A stretch of 64,000 nt of DNA. It comes from Holophagales bacterium (GTDB lineage: Bacteria; Acidobacteriota; Thermoanaerobaculia; Multivoradales; Multivoraceae). The notes under the pieces are model-generated. The model was not told the DNA's origin. It did not search any database and saw only the letters and a program-made list of their open reading frames with translations. Position numbers and translations under genes: made by a program. The stretch covers positions 1 to 64,000 of the forward strand of contig VXVC01000002.1 of NCBI GenBank assembly GCA_009836625.1. Reading direction: 5' to 3'. Shown here one piece after another: positions 41,861-52,700 of this stretch. The number at the start of each line of letters is the position of its first letter. Within the stretch, counting starts at the first letter, position 1.

Positions 41861-44106
41861 AGGCCGGCCGGGCCCTGTCGGTAGAGGTCGTGGTACTGCG
41901 CCACGTTGTACAGGACGCGCTCCAGGTAGTTCCGGGTCTCGCGGAAGCCGACCTTGGTGAAGAACTCGTCGGCGCCGGTGGTGTAGCAGTGCCGCTGCCA
42001 GAGCGCGGCCTGGGCCTCGCCGGCGTTGTAGGCGGCCAGGATGACGTGCGGCTCGTTGCCGAACAGCGCGCGGAGCTCGGCCAGGTAGGAGGCGCCGAGT
42101 TCGACCGCGAGCGCCGGGTTCTCCAACTCGCGCGGCGTCGAGAGCGGCCGGCCGGCGTTCGCCGCGAGCCGCGCCGCTGTCGGGAAGACGAACTGCATCA
42201 GGCCCCGCGCTGAGGCCGCCGACACCGCCTGGTGGTCGAAGCGGCTCTCCTGGCGCATGATCCCGGCGATCAGATAGGGGTCCAGGCTGCGGCGGGCTGC
42301 TGCTGCGGCGATCAGGTCGCCGTAAGCGTCGGGATAGAGCGCGCGGCGCATGGTCAGCGGGTAGAGCGGTTCCGGCACGCGGCGCGGCGCCCTCTGGGCC
42401 AGGATTTCGGCGATCAGCAGAGCGCGCCGCGGCCTGGTCTCCGCCAGCCCCTCCGCCGCGGTCAGGGCCAGCCGCGGGTTCGCCACCGGGAAGTGCCGGT
42501 CCACGACCTCGGCCGCGTCGCCCCAGAGGCCGAGGGCGAGCAGCAGTTCCTGCGGGTTCGAGGCGGCCCTGTCCCACAGCGGCCACTCGCCGGGCGGCAC
42601 GCTGCGGAGGCTGAAGAAGGAACGCACCGCGGGATCGGTGACCAGGCGGCCCTGGAGAATCTGGCGGGCGGCCTCCGCTTCGTCGCCCTGCCGGCCATAG
42701 AGCAGCCAGGCGCGGTAGAGCCGGGCCGGGTCCTCCGATCTGGCGAACTCGGCGGCGATGGGGCCGACATAGGCCCGCAGCGGCTCGGCGGCGAGACGCT
42801 TCTCGGCTTCGCGAGCCAGCGGGTGGAAGAGGTCGGCGGCCAGCAGGTCGGCGTAGCCGGTGATGGCGCGGTCGAGCGCTCCGCGGGCCTCGTCGAGCCG
42901 GCCCCGCCAGTAGCGGACCTCGAAATCGACGCTGCGGCTGGCGCGGATGGCGTCGCTGAGCCATTCGCCGGCGCGGTCCGTGCGGCCCTGGACGATGTCG
43001 GAGGCGGCGAGGAAGAGGCTGGCGCGCGCGGATACCGCGCGGTCGTGCCGGAGCTGGAGCAGCACGGAGTAGAGATCGAGCGCTTCGTCCTCGAGCCCGC
43101 GCCGCCACTCCAGGCGCAGGGCGCCGAGCAGCGCGGCCACGGAGAAGTTGCCCTGCGGGTCGGTCAGGTAGGCCCGGCGATAGTCGGCGGCCGCGGCGAT
43201 CCAGTCGCCCGAGAGCTCCTCCGACCGCGCCTTCTGATAGAGCGCCTGGCCGGAGTGGCGCGGCGAAGACACGTTGGTGGCCAGCAGGTTGTAGTGCCGG
43301 GCGGCGTCTTCGAGCCGGCCCTGCCGGAAGTGGCTGCGCGCCCACCGGTAGTGGATCTCGAAGTCGGACGTCGACTGCACCTCCAGGTCGACGACGATCT
43401 GGCCAAGGAGCTCGTTCGAGCGGTCGAAGACGCCGTGTTCGTGAAAGGTGTTGCCGAGGAGCAGCACCTCCTGGCGGTCGTCCAGGGCGGGCCGCAGCCG
43501 GTGCAGGCGATCCGCGGCCTCGAAGGCGACCAGGTCGTTGGCTCTTTCCCGTAGCAGGCCGATCAGCGCGCCGGCCCCCGCGTCCAGCTCGCCCTCGGCG
43601 AGGCTGCACTTGGCCTGACTGAGGGTCAGCAGGCGACGTTCCGGCGCCGGCAGGCGCGACATGGCGATCCCGCGCAGGAGCCGGCAGTCGCCGCCGCGGT
43701 CGAGGCTGGTGGCGAGCAGCTCGACCGCCGGCTGCACCAGTACGCGTGGCGGCTGGTCGCCGAGCAGGGTGGCGGTGACGCCGGCCGCGATCTCCGGGTA
43801 GCCGAGCCGCGTCTGGCCGACGGCCAGCCGGTAGCGTGCCCAGGGCTCCAGCGCCGGCGTTTCGGTCAGGCAGGTGGCGAACGCCTCCGACGCCGTCTCG
43901 ACCTGCTCGAGCTCTTCCAGCAGATGGCCCTCCAGGTAGCAGAGGCCGTGCCTGGCCCCGAGGTCCGGATCTTCGGCTCGAAGCCGTCGCGTCTCCTCGA
44001 GGGCGGCTTCGGCTTGACCGGCGGTCTGGAGCTCGACCAGTTGAATGCGCGGATCCTGGGCGACGGCCAGGGCCAGGAGCGGCAGCGTCCAGAGCTGGAG
44101 GGCCAT
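41857..44106 (-). CDS. Soluble lytic murein transglycosylase (Slt-like)
   Basis: About 749 residues from the ATG at 44106, which opens a short signal peptide (MALQLWTLPLLALAVAQ). A longer reading to 44256 overlaps the prfA start and lacks a signal. The large middle part is alpha-helical with TPR-like repeats (ARSHFRQGRLEDAARHYNLLATN, ALYQKARSEELSGDWIAAAADYR). The C-terminal 150 residues are the lysozyme-like SLT domain with catalytic Glu620 in GIMRQESRFD, ASARGLMQFVFPTA and YLAELRALFGNEPHVILAAYNAGEAQ. It cleaves peptidoglycan glycan strands in the periplasm, forming anhydro-muropeptides. Coupled to rsmI; divergent from prfA. Confidence 0.92.
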   Translation of the reverse strand: MALQLWTLPLLALAVAQDPRIQLVELQTAGQAEAALEETRRLRAEDPDLGARHGLCYLEGHLLEELEQVETASEAFATCLTETPALEPWARYRLAVGQTRLGYPEIAAGVTATLLGDQPPRVLVQPAVELLATSLDRGGDCRLLRGIAMSRLPAPERRLLTLSQAKCSLAEGELDAGAGALIGLLRERANDLVAFEAADRLHRLRPALDDRQEVLLLGNTFHEHGVFDRSNELLGQIVVDLEVQSTSDFEIHYRWARSHFRQGRLEDAARHYNLLATNVSSPRHSGQALYQKARSEELSGDWIAAAADYRRAYLTDPQGNFSVAALLGALRLEWRRGLEDEALDLYSVLLQLRHDRAVSARASLFLAASDIVQGRTDRAGEWLSDAIRASRSVDFEVRYWRGRLDEARGALDRAITGYADLLAADLFHPLAREAEKRLAAEPLRAYVGPIAAEFARSEDPARLYRAWLLYGRQGDEAEAARQILQGRLVTDPAVRSFFSLRSVPPGEWPLWDRAASNPQELLLALGLWGDAAEVVDRHFPVANPRLALTAAEGLAETRPRRALLIAEILAQRAPRRVPEPLYPLTMRRALYPDAYGDLIAAAAARRSLDPYLIAGIMRQESRFDHQAVSAASARGLMQFVFPTAARLAANAGRPLSTPRELENPALAVELGASYLAELRALFGNEPHVILAAYNAGEAQAALWQRHCYTTGADEFFTKVGFRETRNYLERVLYNVAQYHDLYRQGPAGL

Positions 44107-44204
44107 AAGATCCGTAAACCGGGGAACGCCGTTGGTGATTCCGAAGGCGGCGAGGGCGCCGCTCGTGTCAGGATAGCGAGAGTTGCCCTCTCGGGGACAG
44201 GACG

Positions 44205-45290
44205 ATGCTCGAGAAGCTCGAACAGATTGAGCAGACGTACGACGAGCTGGCCGCAAAGCTCGCCGATCCGGACGTGCTCGCCAATCCCGGTCTCTTTCGC
44301 GACACGAGCCGGGCGCTGGCGGAGCTGAACCCGGTCGTCGAGCTGTACCAGCGGTACAAGAAGACGAGGGACGAGCTCGACCAGACGGCGGAACTGCTGG
44401 GCGAACTCGAGCGCGGGGACGACATGTACGAGATGGCGGCCGAGGAGAAGGGCCTGCTGGAGGAGACGCTCGCGTCCATCGAAGAGACGATGAAGGAGGA
44501 GCTCGCGCCGAAGGACCCGAACGAGGAGCGCAACGCGGTGCTCGAGATCCGCGCCGGCACCGGCGGCGACGAGGCGAGCCTGTTCGCGGCCGAGCTGTTC
44601 CGGATGTACAGCCGCTACGCCGACGACCACGGCTGGAAGGTCGACATCCTCGACCTGTCCGAGTCCGGCATCCGCGGCATCAAGGAGGTGTCGGCGATCG
44701 TCGAGGGCCGCGGCGCCTTCGCCACGCTGCGCTACGAGGCCGGCGTGCACCGCGTGCAGCGGGTGCCCGAGACGGAGGCTTCCGGGCGCATCCACACGTC
44801 GGCGGTGACGGTCGCGGTGCTGCCGGAGGCCGAGGACATCGAGATCGAGATCGAGCCCTCCGACCTGCGCGTCGACACCTACTGCGCGTCCGGCCCGGGC
44901 GGCCAGGGCGTCAACACGACCTACTCGGCGGTCCGGTTGACCCACCAGCCGACCGGCCTGGTCGTCACCTGCCAGGACGAGCGCAGCCAGATCAAGAACA
45001 AGGCGAAGGCGATGCGGGTGCTCAAGAGCCGACTGCTCGAGATCGAGGAGGCGAAGGCGAGCGCCGAGATGGGCGAGGAGCGCCGGCGGATGGTCGGCAG
45101 TGGCGACCGCTCGGAGAAGATCCGCACCTACAACTTCCCGCAGAACCGGGTCACGGACCACCGGGTCGGGTTGTCCGTGCACAAGCTGCCGTCGATCCTC
45201 GAGGGCAACCTCGAACCCTTGATCGTTCCGCTGCAGCAGCACTTCGAGGCGGAGAGGCTGCGGCAGACCGGCGACGGCGACCCGGTCTGA
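44205..45290 (+). CDS. prfA: Peptide chain release factor 1
   Basis: 361 residues, standard length. It recognises UAG and UAA stop codons and triggers peptide release. Seen: the N-terminal helical domain ([19 protein letters not shown]), [18 protein letters not shown], the codon-recognition tripeptide as PET in [17 protein letters not shown], and the catalytic GGQ at 232-234 in [33 protein letters not shown] distinguishes it from release factor 2. Followed by prmC, which methylates the GGQ glutamine, after five bases. Confidence 0.97.
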   Translation: MLEKLEQIEQTYDELAAKLADPDVLANPGLFRDTSRALAELNPVVELYQRYKKTRDELDQTAELLGELERGDDMYEMAAEEKGLLEETLASIEETMKEELAPKDPNEERNAVLEIRAGTGGDEASLFAAELFRMYSRYADDHGWKVDILDLSESGIRGIKEVSAIVEGRGAFATLRYEAGVHRVQRVPETEASGRIHTSAVTVAVLPEAEDIEIEIEPSDLRVDTYCASGPGGQGVNTTYSAVRLTHQPTGLVVTCQDERSQIKNKAKAMRVLKSRLLEIEEAKASAEMGEERRRMVGSGDRSEKIRTYNFPQNRVTDHRVGLSVHKLPSILEGNLEPLIVPLQQHFEAERLRQTGDGDPV

Positions 45291-45295
45291 GTCCG

Positions 45296-46156
45296 TTGTC
45301 TCCGGCGAAGCCCCCGCCGGGGGCGGCCCGCGTCGTCGATCTGCTGGACGTGGGCCAGGAGCACCTGGCGGGCCTGGTCGAGCAGCCGCGGCGCGAGGCA
45401 GCGCTGCTGCTCGGCGAGGTGCTGAGGCTCTCGGAGGCGCAGTTGTACGCCCGTGCCGACGACGACGTGCCCGAGCCCGCCGCGGTCAGCTACGGGCAGT
45501 TGATTCGGCGCCGCGCGGACCGCATCCCGGTCGCCTACCTGCTGGGCCGGCGCGAGTTCCATGGCCGCACGTTCGCCGTCGATCCGCGGGTGCTCATCCC
45601 GCGCCCGGAGACGGAGCACCTGGTGGAGGCGGCGCTGAACTGCATCGACGACGGCGCCCGCGTGCTCGACGTGGGCACCGGCTCCGGCTGCATCGCGGTC
45701 ACCCTGGCGCTGGAGCGGCCCGGCAGCCGGATCGTCGCGACCGACCTCTCGCCCGGCGCCCTGGCGGTGGCGGCCGCGAACTGCCGCAGCCACGGCGTCG
45801 CCGACCGGGTGCGCCTGGTCCGCGCCGATCTCCTGTCGGCGCTTCGGCCGGGGGCCTTCGACGTCGTCGTCTCCAACCCGCCCTACATCGACGTTGGCGA
45901 GTGGCCGTCCCTCATGCCGGAAGTCCGTGACCACGAGCCCCCCGAGGCCCTGTTCGCCGGCGATGGCCTGGACTTCTACCGGCGCCTGTTCGCCGCCGGC
46001 GGCTTCCTTCGCGAAGGACAGCGGCTGCTGCTCGAGATCGGCAAGGGCCAGCTCGAGACGGTCCGTGAACTGGCGGAGAGGAGCGGCTTCGACGTCGAGT
46101 GGATGGTCGCCGACCTGGCGGGGATCCCGCGTGTGCTGACGTTGCGGGTGCCCTAG
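45296..46156 (+). CDS. prmC: Release factor glutamine methyltransferase PrmC
   Basis: 286 residues with a TTG start five bases after prfA. The SAM-dependent enzyme methylates the glutamine of the GGQ motif in release factors. It has an N-terminal helical domain (REAALLLGEVLRLSEAQLYA), GRREFHGRTFAVDPRVLIPRPETEHLVE, the SAM loop VLDVGTGSGCIAV and the catalytic NPPY at 194-197 (VVSNPPYID). Pairing with prfA is the classic arrangement. Confidence 0.95.
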   Translation: MSPAKPPPGAARVVDLLDVGQEHLAGLVEQPRREAALLLGEVLRLSEAQLYARADDDVPEPAAVSYGQLIRRRADRIPVAYLLGRREFHGRTFAVDPRVLIPRPETEHLVEAALNCIDDGARVLDVGTGSGCIAVTLALERPGSRIVATDLSPGALAVAAANCRSHGVADRVRLVRADLLSALRPGAFDVVVSNPPYIDVGEWPSLMPEVRDHEPPEALFAGDGLDFYRRLFAAGGFLREGQRLLLEIGKGQLETVRELAERSGFDVEWMVADLAGIPRVLTLRVP

Positions 46157-46289
46157 GCCGCCGCGTCAAGCCCTGGTTTTCTCGAAAAAGGCACACTCGT
46201 ACCGCCGACGATCACGCAATTCTCGCGTTGTTCTGATAGGCAGTTCGATGTTCAAGGAACAACACGAGGCTGGCGTGAGGATGCGTCCG

Positions 46290-49200
46290 ATGAAGTGCTT
46301 GAAGCTCGTGGGCTCCGTCGTGTGGGTGCTCGCGTTGAGCGGTCCCGCGGCAGCGGCCGTCCAGGGCGCGGGGGAGTACACGGACTGCGTGCCGTCGTCC
46401 CCGCAGGTCACGTTCGAGCCTGGCTACGCGGTGAGCCTGTGCTTCGAGTACGAGCGGGACGGTGGGGCGGACCAGGCGGACGCGATCGACTTCGGGCTCG
46501 GTTCGCGCCAGTCGGGCCTGCTCTGGTTCTTCGATCCGGACAACGCCGAGGTGTTGATCAAGGTCCTGGACGGATGTGAGGTGAACGGCCACCGATGGGT
46601 GTTCGTAGCGCCGGTGACGATGTTGGCGTTCAACCTGTCGGTCGAGGAGACGGCCACCGGGAAGAGGTGGATGCACCGGAATCCGCGGGGCGGCGTGACC
46701 GCGGAGGCGAGGAGCGATCTGACGGCCTTTCCGTGCGGGCCGGCGGCGGCTTCATCGACGTCCCTGAAGTGGCCCGGCGCCTCCTTTGCGGCGGCGTCGC
46801 CGGGACCCATGGCGGACATCCGGCACGCGGTCGCCGGTGCGACCGCGAATGTCGCCGGTGCGACCGCGCATTGCGAGCCCCGGCCGGTGACGACCCTCGG
46901 CGGCTTCACGGTCAGCATGTGCGTGGAGTACGAGAGAGCCGGCGAGTCGGTGGCGGCGGAGGTGCGGGACTACGGTCTGGACTCCAGCCAGTCGGCCCTC
47001 CTGTACTTCTTCGAGCGCGACAACGCGGAGGTGCTGGTCAAGGTCCTGGACGGGTGCGCCGTCAACGGCCACCGCTGGGTGTTCGTGGCGCCGGTGACCA
47101 CGCTCGGGTTCAACCTGTCGATCGAGCCGCCCGGCGGCGGCGCCGCCTGGACGCATACGAACAGCCTCGGCCTGACGGCATCGGCGAGGAGCGACGCCGA
47201 GGCGTTCCCCTGTGCCGACGACGAGCAGCCGGGAGGCCCGAACTCCTTCACCGGTCAGGTCGTCGGCCATCGGGGCGCCCGGCCGGACGTCGAGGTGCTG
47301 CTGACCGCGAAGGGTGTTCTCCGGGTCGCGACTCCGGACTCCTTCGGCCGGTTCCGGTTCGACGGCCTCGCCGCCGGGGAGTACGCCGTCAAGGTCCACG
47401 CGGGCGGTCACCGCACGACGCCGGCCCGCATGGTCGACGTCCCGCAGCGGGGCGGCCCTCTGGAACGGTTCGACCTGACGCCGGTTCCCACGGACCCGTT
47501 CGTGTTCCACTGGGAAGAGGACCAGAGCACGGCCGGCACCGAGTACTCGGCGGCCGTCAACCGGCCGCACGAGATCGAGTTCGAGGACGAGCCGGTCAGG
47601 GTGGCCGACAACTCGTCGGCGAACGTCCTGGCTCACGACTACAACATGCTGCTGGTGGACTCCGACGAGGCTTCGTGGTCGCAGGAACACGCGTGGCGGC
47701 TGTTGACGACGATGCGTTCCATTCCGCAGGAGACGAGGGACCCGTACCACGCGCAGTCGCTGCCCGCTTCGCAGTGGCTGCTGACGCCCAGGCACGTGGA
47801 GGGCGACATCGAGATAAAGACCGACGGGCCTTCTCCCGTCGTCCTGATTTCCGAGACCGCCTTCGTCAACGCGAATCCACGCGTGGCGACCGTGGACGGC
47901 AAACGGGGGATCTGGTTCTCGAAGCGGCTGCACCACGCTCTGGTGCGGTACGTGACGGACAACGGCCGCGACGTCGACGCCTACGAGCGGATCTTCGAGG
48001 AACGCTTCGGCGTCACGACGGAGATACGCGACTACGCCTCCCTGACGCGATGGACCACCGGCGAGGGTGCGGGCCGTTTCCAGCGTTTCCACCCGGAGGA
48101 GATCGTCACGCTGCTCAACATGCTCGAGGAGTTTCCGAGCGGCATGCACAAGACGCAGGGGCTCACGCATCTCGTTCGGCGCCTCGACGGCACGCCCAAT
48201 CCCCTGAGACCGGGTGCGCCGGCCATCGCCTGGACGGGAGCGGGCTACATCGAGTTCATGGACATTGCCTTCCTGCGGTTCGACCTCGACGACATCCACC
48301 GCCTCGTGATCCACGAGAAGGCGCACTTTCTTTGGGCTCACGTCTTCGACCAGCGGACCCGTGACGACTGGGCACGGGTCGGCCGGTGGTACGAGGACCC
48401 CGCGCAGCCGTCCGGCTGGTCAACGACCAGCACGACGGAGTTCGTCTCCGCCTACGCGCATGCGCACAATCCGAACGAGGACATGGCCGAGAGCATCGCC
48501 TACTTCATCATCGCGCCGGACAAGCTGAGGTCTCGGTCGGTCGCCAAGTACGAGTTCGTCCGGGACCGGATCATGCAGGGGAACCTGTATCTCTCCCAAT
48601 TCCGGGAGGACCTGACGTTCCAGGTGTACAACCTGTTTCCGGACTACGTGTTCCCCGGCAGGGTCCGTCGCATCGACGTCGAGGTGACGGGTGGAGCCAG
48701 GGACGACAAGGAGATTCGCGTCGAGATCGAGCTGCATGCGCTCGACCGGGATCTCGAGGGCGCCGCCTGGGCGGCCACCCGAGTCTTCAGCAGTGTCGGT
48801 ACGTACTTCGATCTGTTTCTCCAGCCCGTGGACGGGAACGGCAGGAGAGTCGAGCTGGGGACCGTTCTCGTGGGCACGGTGAGGCTGAGCAGGTACAGCA
48901 AGGCTGGGTACTGGACTGCGGGTCAACTCAAGATCGCCGACCGGGTCGGCAACGAGCGCTACCAGAGAGGCGACGATTTCGGATGGAAGCTCTATGTCGA
49001 CAACTTCCTGGAGGACTGGGTGCCGCCGGAGTACGTCCCCGGCACCGCCCGTTTCGAAAGGGGCCGGGAGAGAGTGGTGGAAGGCCGCGTCGTCCAGTCG
49101 ATCGAAGCGACCTGGGAGGTGCGTGAGAACAACCTCATGCGGAAGAGCTGGCCATGCCATGCGTCCATCAACGACGAGATTCTCTCGACGTATGCGCGGG

Positions 49201-49775
49201 GAGAGGGCGGGGCTTTCGAGCCCGCCAGGAATCTGTGCCGAGTGAACTTTCCCATGCCGGACTACATGCCGTCCTCGATGTACTCCCTGAACTACGTCAG
49301 GATGGTCGATCGGGCCAGCAACTGGGGCGGCGCCAGGTTCACCAGCGAGCCCGAGGACGAGGAGCCTCAATGGATCCGGGTGCGGACTGCCAACCCGGAC
49401 ACGGAACCGCCCGAGCTCGACCTGAACAGGATGAGCGTCGACGCGGAACCCACGAACCCTGTACAACCGAACGGCGAGACGATCGTCAGGTTCACTTTTC
49501 GTGTGCGCGACAACATCTCGGGCTACATGGATGGGGGGATCGTCCTTCGCGATCCGCAGGGGATAAGCCACTTCGTCTACGTGCGTTACGTGGATCGCCA
49601 CCGCGTCTTTCCGCGGGGAGATCCCACGAAGTGGGAGGAGCTCACGGTCGTGCATGTTCTGCCACCCGGCTCGGCGCCGGGAACCTGGGGCGTTGCCAAC
49701 ATGCGGCTCGCCGACCGTGCCCACAACTTCGTGCATCACGACTTCACGGAAGTGATCCACTTCGTAGTGGACTGA
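46290..49775 (+). CDS. Secreted gluzincin-like protein with two N-terminal VLDGC domains (tandem copy 1)
   Basis: About 1161 residues from the ATG at 46290, preferred because it opens a signal peptide (MKCLKLVGSVVWVLALSGPAAAA) with GTGAGG ten bases upstream; starts at 46248 or 46281 are possible. Two VLDGC domains of the cysteine-rich subtype follow (CVP..VSLCFEYE..VLIKVLDGCEVNGHRWVF and CEP..VSMCVEYE..VLVKVLDGCAVNGHRWVF), then a carboxypeptidase-regulatory-like beta module (GRFRFDGLAAGEYAVKVHAGGH). The catalytic-looking region has HEKAH (675-679) and NPNEDMAES about 50 residues later, fitting a gluzincin HExxH..E site. C-terminal beta modules follow. It is predicted to be exported; substrate unknown. 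Near duplicate of the next gene. Confidence 0.85.
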   Translation: MKCLKLVGSVVWVLALSGPAAAAVQGAGEYTDCVPSSPQVTFEPGYAVSLCFEYERDGGADQADAIDFGLGSRQSGLLWFFDPDNAEVLIKVLDGCEVNGHRWVFVAPVTMLAFNLSVEETATGKRWMHRNPRGGVTAEARSDLTAFPCGPAAASSTSLKWPGASFAAASPGPMADIRHAVAGATANVAGATAHCEPRPVTTLGGFTVSMCVEYERAGESVAAEVRDYGLDSSQSALLYFFERDNAEVLVKVLDGCAVNGHRWVFVAPVTTLGFNLSIEPPGGGAAWTHTNSLGLTASARSDAEAFPCADDEQPGGPNSFTGQVVGHRGARPDVEVLLTAKGVLRVATPDSFGRFRFDGLAAGEYAVKVHAGGHRTTPARMVDVPQRGGPLERFDLTPVPTDPFVFHWEEDQSTAGTEYSAAVNRPHEIEFEDEPVRVADNSSANVLAHDYNMLLVDSDEASWSQEHAWRLLTTMRSIPQETRDPYHAQSLPASQWLLTPRHVEGDIEIKTDGPSPVVLISETAFVNANPRVATVDGKRGIWFSKRLHHALVRYVTDNGRDVDAYERIFEERFGVTTEIRDYASLTRWTTGEGAGRFQRFHPEEIVTLLNMLEEFPSGMHKTQGLTHLVRRLDGTPNPLRPGAPAIAWTGAGYIEFMDIAFLRFDLDDIHRLVIHEKAHFLWAHVFDQRTRDDWARVGRWYEDPAQPSGWSTTSTTEFVSAYAHAHNPNEDMAESIAYFIIAPDKLRSRSVAKYEFVRDRIMQGNLYLSQFREDLTFQVYNLFPDYVFPGRVRRIDVEVTGGARDDKEIRVEIELHALDRDLEGAAWAATRVFSSVGTYFDLFLQPVDGNGRRVELGTVLVGTVRLSRYSKAGYWTAGQLKIADRVGNERYQRGDDFGWKLYVDNFLEDWVPPEYVPGTARFERGRERVVEGRVVQSIEATWEVRENNLMRKSWPCHASINDEILSTYARGEGGAFEPARNLCRVNFPMPDYMPSSMYSLNYVRMVDRASNWGGARFTSEPEDEEPQWIRVRTANPDTEPPELDLNRMSVDAEPTNPVQPNGETIVRFTFRVRDNISGYMDGGIVLRDPQGISHFVYVRYVDRHRVFPRGDPTKWEELTVVHVLPPGSAPGTWGVANMRLADRAHNFVHHDFTEVIHFVVD

Positions 49776-49791
49776 GGCGGCGGGTCGGCAG

Positions 49792-52700
49792 ATGGGCGCG
49801 AGCATGGAGCCGCAGGTCGCCAGGCTTGCCGGCTCCGTCGTGTGTGTTCTGGCGTTGAGCGGTCCAGCGGCGGGGGCCGTCCAGGGAGTGGGGGACTACA
49901 CCGACTGCGTGCCGTCGACATCGCAGGTCACGTTCGAGCCCGGCTACGCGGTGAGTATGTGCTTCGAGTACGAGCGGGACGGCGGGCCGGCGCAAGCTGA
50001 CGCGATCGACTTCGGGCTGGGTTCGCGTCAGTCGGGCCTTCTCTGGTTCTTCGATCCGGACAATGCCGAGGTGTTGATCAAGGTCCTGGACGGATGTGAG
50101 ATGAACGGTCACCGCTGGGTGTTCGTGGCGCCGGTGACGACGCTCGCGTTCAACCTCTCGGTCGAGGAGACGGCCACCGGGAAGAGGTGGGTGCACCGGA
50201 ATCCGCGGGGCAGCGTGACCGCGCAGGCGAGGAGCGATCTGACCGCCTTTCCGTGCGGGCCGGCGGTGGCTTCATCGGCGTCCTTGACGTGGCCCGGCGC
50301 TTCCTCTGCGGCGGCGTTGCCGGGACCCATGGCGGACATCCGGTACGCGGTCGCCGGTGCGACCGCGGATTGCGCGCCCCGGCCGGCGACGACCCTGGGC
50401 GGTGGCTTCACGGTCAGCATGTGCGTCGAACACGAGAGAGACGGCGAAGTCGTCGTGACGCAGGCGCGGGACTACGGTCTCGACTCCAGCCAGTCCGCCC
50501 TGCTGTACTTCTTCGAGCGCGACAACGCGGAGGTGCTGGTCAAGGTCCTGGACGGCTGCGCCGTCAACGGCCACCGCTGGGTGTTCGTGGCGCCGGTGAC
50601 GACGCTCGGGTTCAACCTGTCGATCAATCCGCCCGGCGGCGCCGCCTGGACGCATACGAACAGCCTCGGCCGGACGGCTTCGGCGAGGAGCGACGCGGAG
50701 GCGTTCCCCTGTGCCGACGACGAGCAGCCGGGAGGCCCCGACTCCCTCGCCGGTCAGGTCGTCGGCTATCGGGGCGCCTGGCCGGACGTCGAGGTGCTGC
50801 TGACCGCGAAGGGTGTTCTCCGGGTCGCGACTCCGGACTCCTTCGGCCGGTTCCGGTTCGACGGCCTCGCCGCCGGGGAGTACGCCGTCAAGGTCCACGC
50901 GGGCGGTCACCGCACGACGCCGGCCCGCATGGTCGACGTCCCGCAGCGGGGCGGCCCTCTGGAACGGTTCGACCTGACGCCGGTTCCCACGGACCCGTTC
51001 GTGTTCCACTGGGAAGAGGACCAGAGCACGGCCGGCACCGAGTACTCGGCGGCCGTCAACCGGCCGCACGAGATCGAGTTCGAGGACGAGCCGGTCAGGG
51101 TGGCCGACAACTCGTCGGCGAACGTCCTGGCTCACGACTACAACATGCTGCTGGTGGACTCCGACGAGGCTTCGTGGTCGCAGGAACACGCGTGGCGGCT
51201 GTTGACGACGATGCGTTCCATTCCGCAGGAGACGAGGGACCCGTACCGAGCGCAGTCGCTGGTGGCTTCGCAGTGGCTGCTGACGGCCAGGCACCTGGAG
51301 GGCGACATCGAGGTGAGGACCGACCGGTCTTCTCCCGTCGTCATGATTTCCGAGGCCGCCTTCGTCAACGCGAATCCGCGGATAGCGAGGGTGGACGGCA
51401 AGCGGGGAATCTGGTTCTCGAAGCGGCTGCACCACGCCCTGGTGCGGTACGTGACGGACAACGGCCGCGACGTCGACGCCTACGAGAGGATCTTCGAGAA
51501 ACGCTACGGCGTCACGACGGAGATACGCGACTACGCCTCCCTGACCTGGCCGACCGGCAACGAGGGCGCGGGCCGTTTCCAGCGTTTCCACCCGGAGGAG
51601 ATCGTCACGCTGCTCAACATGCTCGAGGAGTTTCCGAGCGGCATGCGCAAGACGCAGGGTCTCACGCATCTCGTTCGGCGCCTCGACGGCACGCCTCATC
51701 CCCTGTACCCGGGAGCACCGGCCGTCGCCTGGCCGGACGCCGGCTACATCGAGTTCATGGACACGGCGTTTCTTTCGTCCGACGTCGACCACATCCACCG
51801 TCTGGTGATTCACGAGAAGGCGCACTTCCTCTGGGCTCACGTCTTCGACCAGCGGACCCGCGACGACTGGGCCCGGGTCGGCGGCTGGTACGAGGATCCA
51901 CAGAGTCCGTCCGGCTGGTCCACCACGAAGACGACGGAGTTCGTCTCCGCCTACGCGCACCTGAAGAACCCGAACGAGGACATGGCGGAAACGATCTCCT
52001 ACTTCATCATCGAGCCGGACAAGCTCAGATCCCGGTCGGTCGCCAAGTACGAGTTCGTGCGAGACCGGATCATGCAGGGGAACCTGTATCTCTCCCGGAT
52101 CCGGGAGGACCTGACGTTCCAGGTGTACAACCTGTTTCCGGACTACGTGTTCCCCGGCAAGGTCCGCCGCGTCGACATCAGGGTGACGGGCGGAGCCAGG
52201 GAAGACAAGGAGTTCCGCATCGAGGTCGAGCTGCATGCGCTCGACCGGGATCTCGAGGGCGCGCGCCACGCGCTAGTACGGGTAAGCAGCGGTATCGGTA
52301 CGTTCTTCGATCTGTATCTCGATCCCGTGGACGAGAACGGCAACCGGATCGAGGAGGGGACCGTTCTCGTGGGCACGAAGAAGCTGAGCCGGTACAACAA
52401 AGCGGGCTACTGGCTTCCAATCCAGCTCAAGATCGTGGACAGGGTCGGCAACCGGCGCTACCAGAGAGGCGACGATTTCGGATGGAAGCTCTATCTCGAC
52501 AACTTCCTCGAGGACTGGGTGCCACCGGAGTACGTTCCCGGCACCGTCCGGCTGGGCATGGGGCGGGAAGGAGTGGTGGAAGGCCGCGTCGTCCAGTCGA
52601 TCGAAGCGACCTGGGAGGTGCGTGAGAACAACCTCATGCGGGAGAGCTGGCCATGCCATGCCACCGTCAACGACGAGATTCTCTCGACGTATGCGCTGGG